Shown here: positions 5,292 to 5,298 of the stretch, piece after piece
Layout: every line of letters begins with the position of its first letter
Numbering within the stretch: position 1 is the first letter of the stretch
From: CAIYPG01 sp903864555
GTDB taxonomy: Bacteria > Pseudomonadota > Gammaproteobacteria > Burkholderiales > SG8-39
Direction of reading: 5' to 3'
Assembly: GCA_947474715.1 (NCBI GenBank)
Contig: CANJJT010000157.1
Span: 1-5,298 of the forward strand
Length of the DNA: 5,298 nt
The notes under the pieces: generated by a model
Told to the model about the DNA's origin: nothing
Seen by the model: the letters and a program-made list of their open reading frames with translations, nothing else
Databases searched by the model: none
Made by a program: the position numbers and the translations under genes

Positions 5292-5298
5292 ACACTCA

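Noticed and set aside
5059..5295. Small open frames on both strands in the right intergenic region
   Set aside because: They run through the repeats and palindromes, lack SD sequences, and show no protein-like composition.

Overview
The window comes from a GC-rich bacterial chromosome or plasmid. Coding sequence has strong G/C preference at third codon positions, ATG starts with purine-rich Shine-Dalgarno (SD) sequences, and GC-rich palindromic intergenic repeats. This suggests a proteobacterium, most likely a betaproteobacterium of the Azoarcus/Thauera/burkholderialean kind. The lineage is inferred from style and gene content, not from a marker gene.

Layout: (i) 1-53 is a palindromic intergenic repeat. 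(ii) 54-302 is a non-coding leader with a perfect 10-bp palindrome and AT-rich promoter-like patches. (iii) 303-4930 holds four genes on the + strand: a TcuA-like FAD-dependent tricarballylate/fumarate-reductase-type dehydrogenase (303-1796), a small cupin protein (1929-2522), an MmgE/PrpD-family hydratase/dehydratase (2519-3904, start overlapping the cupin stop) and an isocitrate lyase/PEP mutase superfamily enzyme (3950-4930). A long imperfect hairpin (1805-1853) lies between the first two genes. (iv) 4931-5298 has no gene. It contains an AT-rich promoter/operator-like block with repeated CAATGCAT and TGATCAT words, a partial and a full copy of the palindromic repeat (the full copy inverted relative to 1-53), a 12-bp palindrome, and a GGAGG ribosome-binding site whose spacing puts the next start codon right after the window edge.

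The genes read as a short catabolic route for a di- or tricarboxylic acid. An FAD enzyme would introduce a C=C bond next to carboxylates, as TcuA turns tricarballylate into cis-aconitate. An MmgE/PrpD enzyme would hydrate it (or dehydrate a hydroxy acid), and an ICL-superfamily lyase would split or decarboxylate the product. This resembles the PrpD/PrpB half of the 2-methylcitrate cycle preceded by a dehydrogenation step. The lyase keeps the metal and carboxylate-binding frame of the family but has Phe and Gly where 2-methylisocitrate lyases carry the catalytic Cys and His of the KRCGH loop, so its reaction is probably not plain (methyl)isocitrate cleavage. The cupin has an altered metal-binding motif and an unknown role. 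No transporter, regulator or electron-transfer partner (TcuB type) is in the window.
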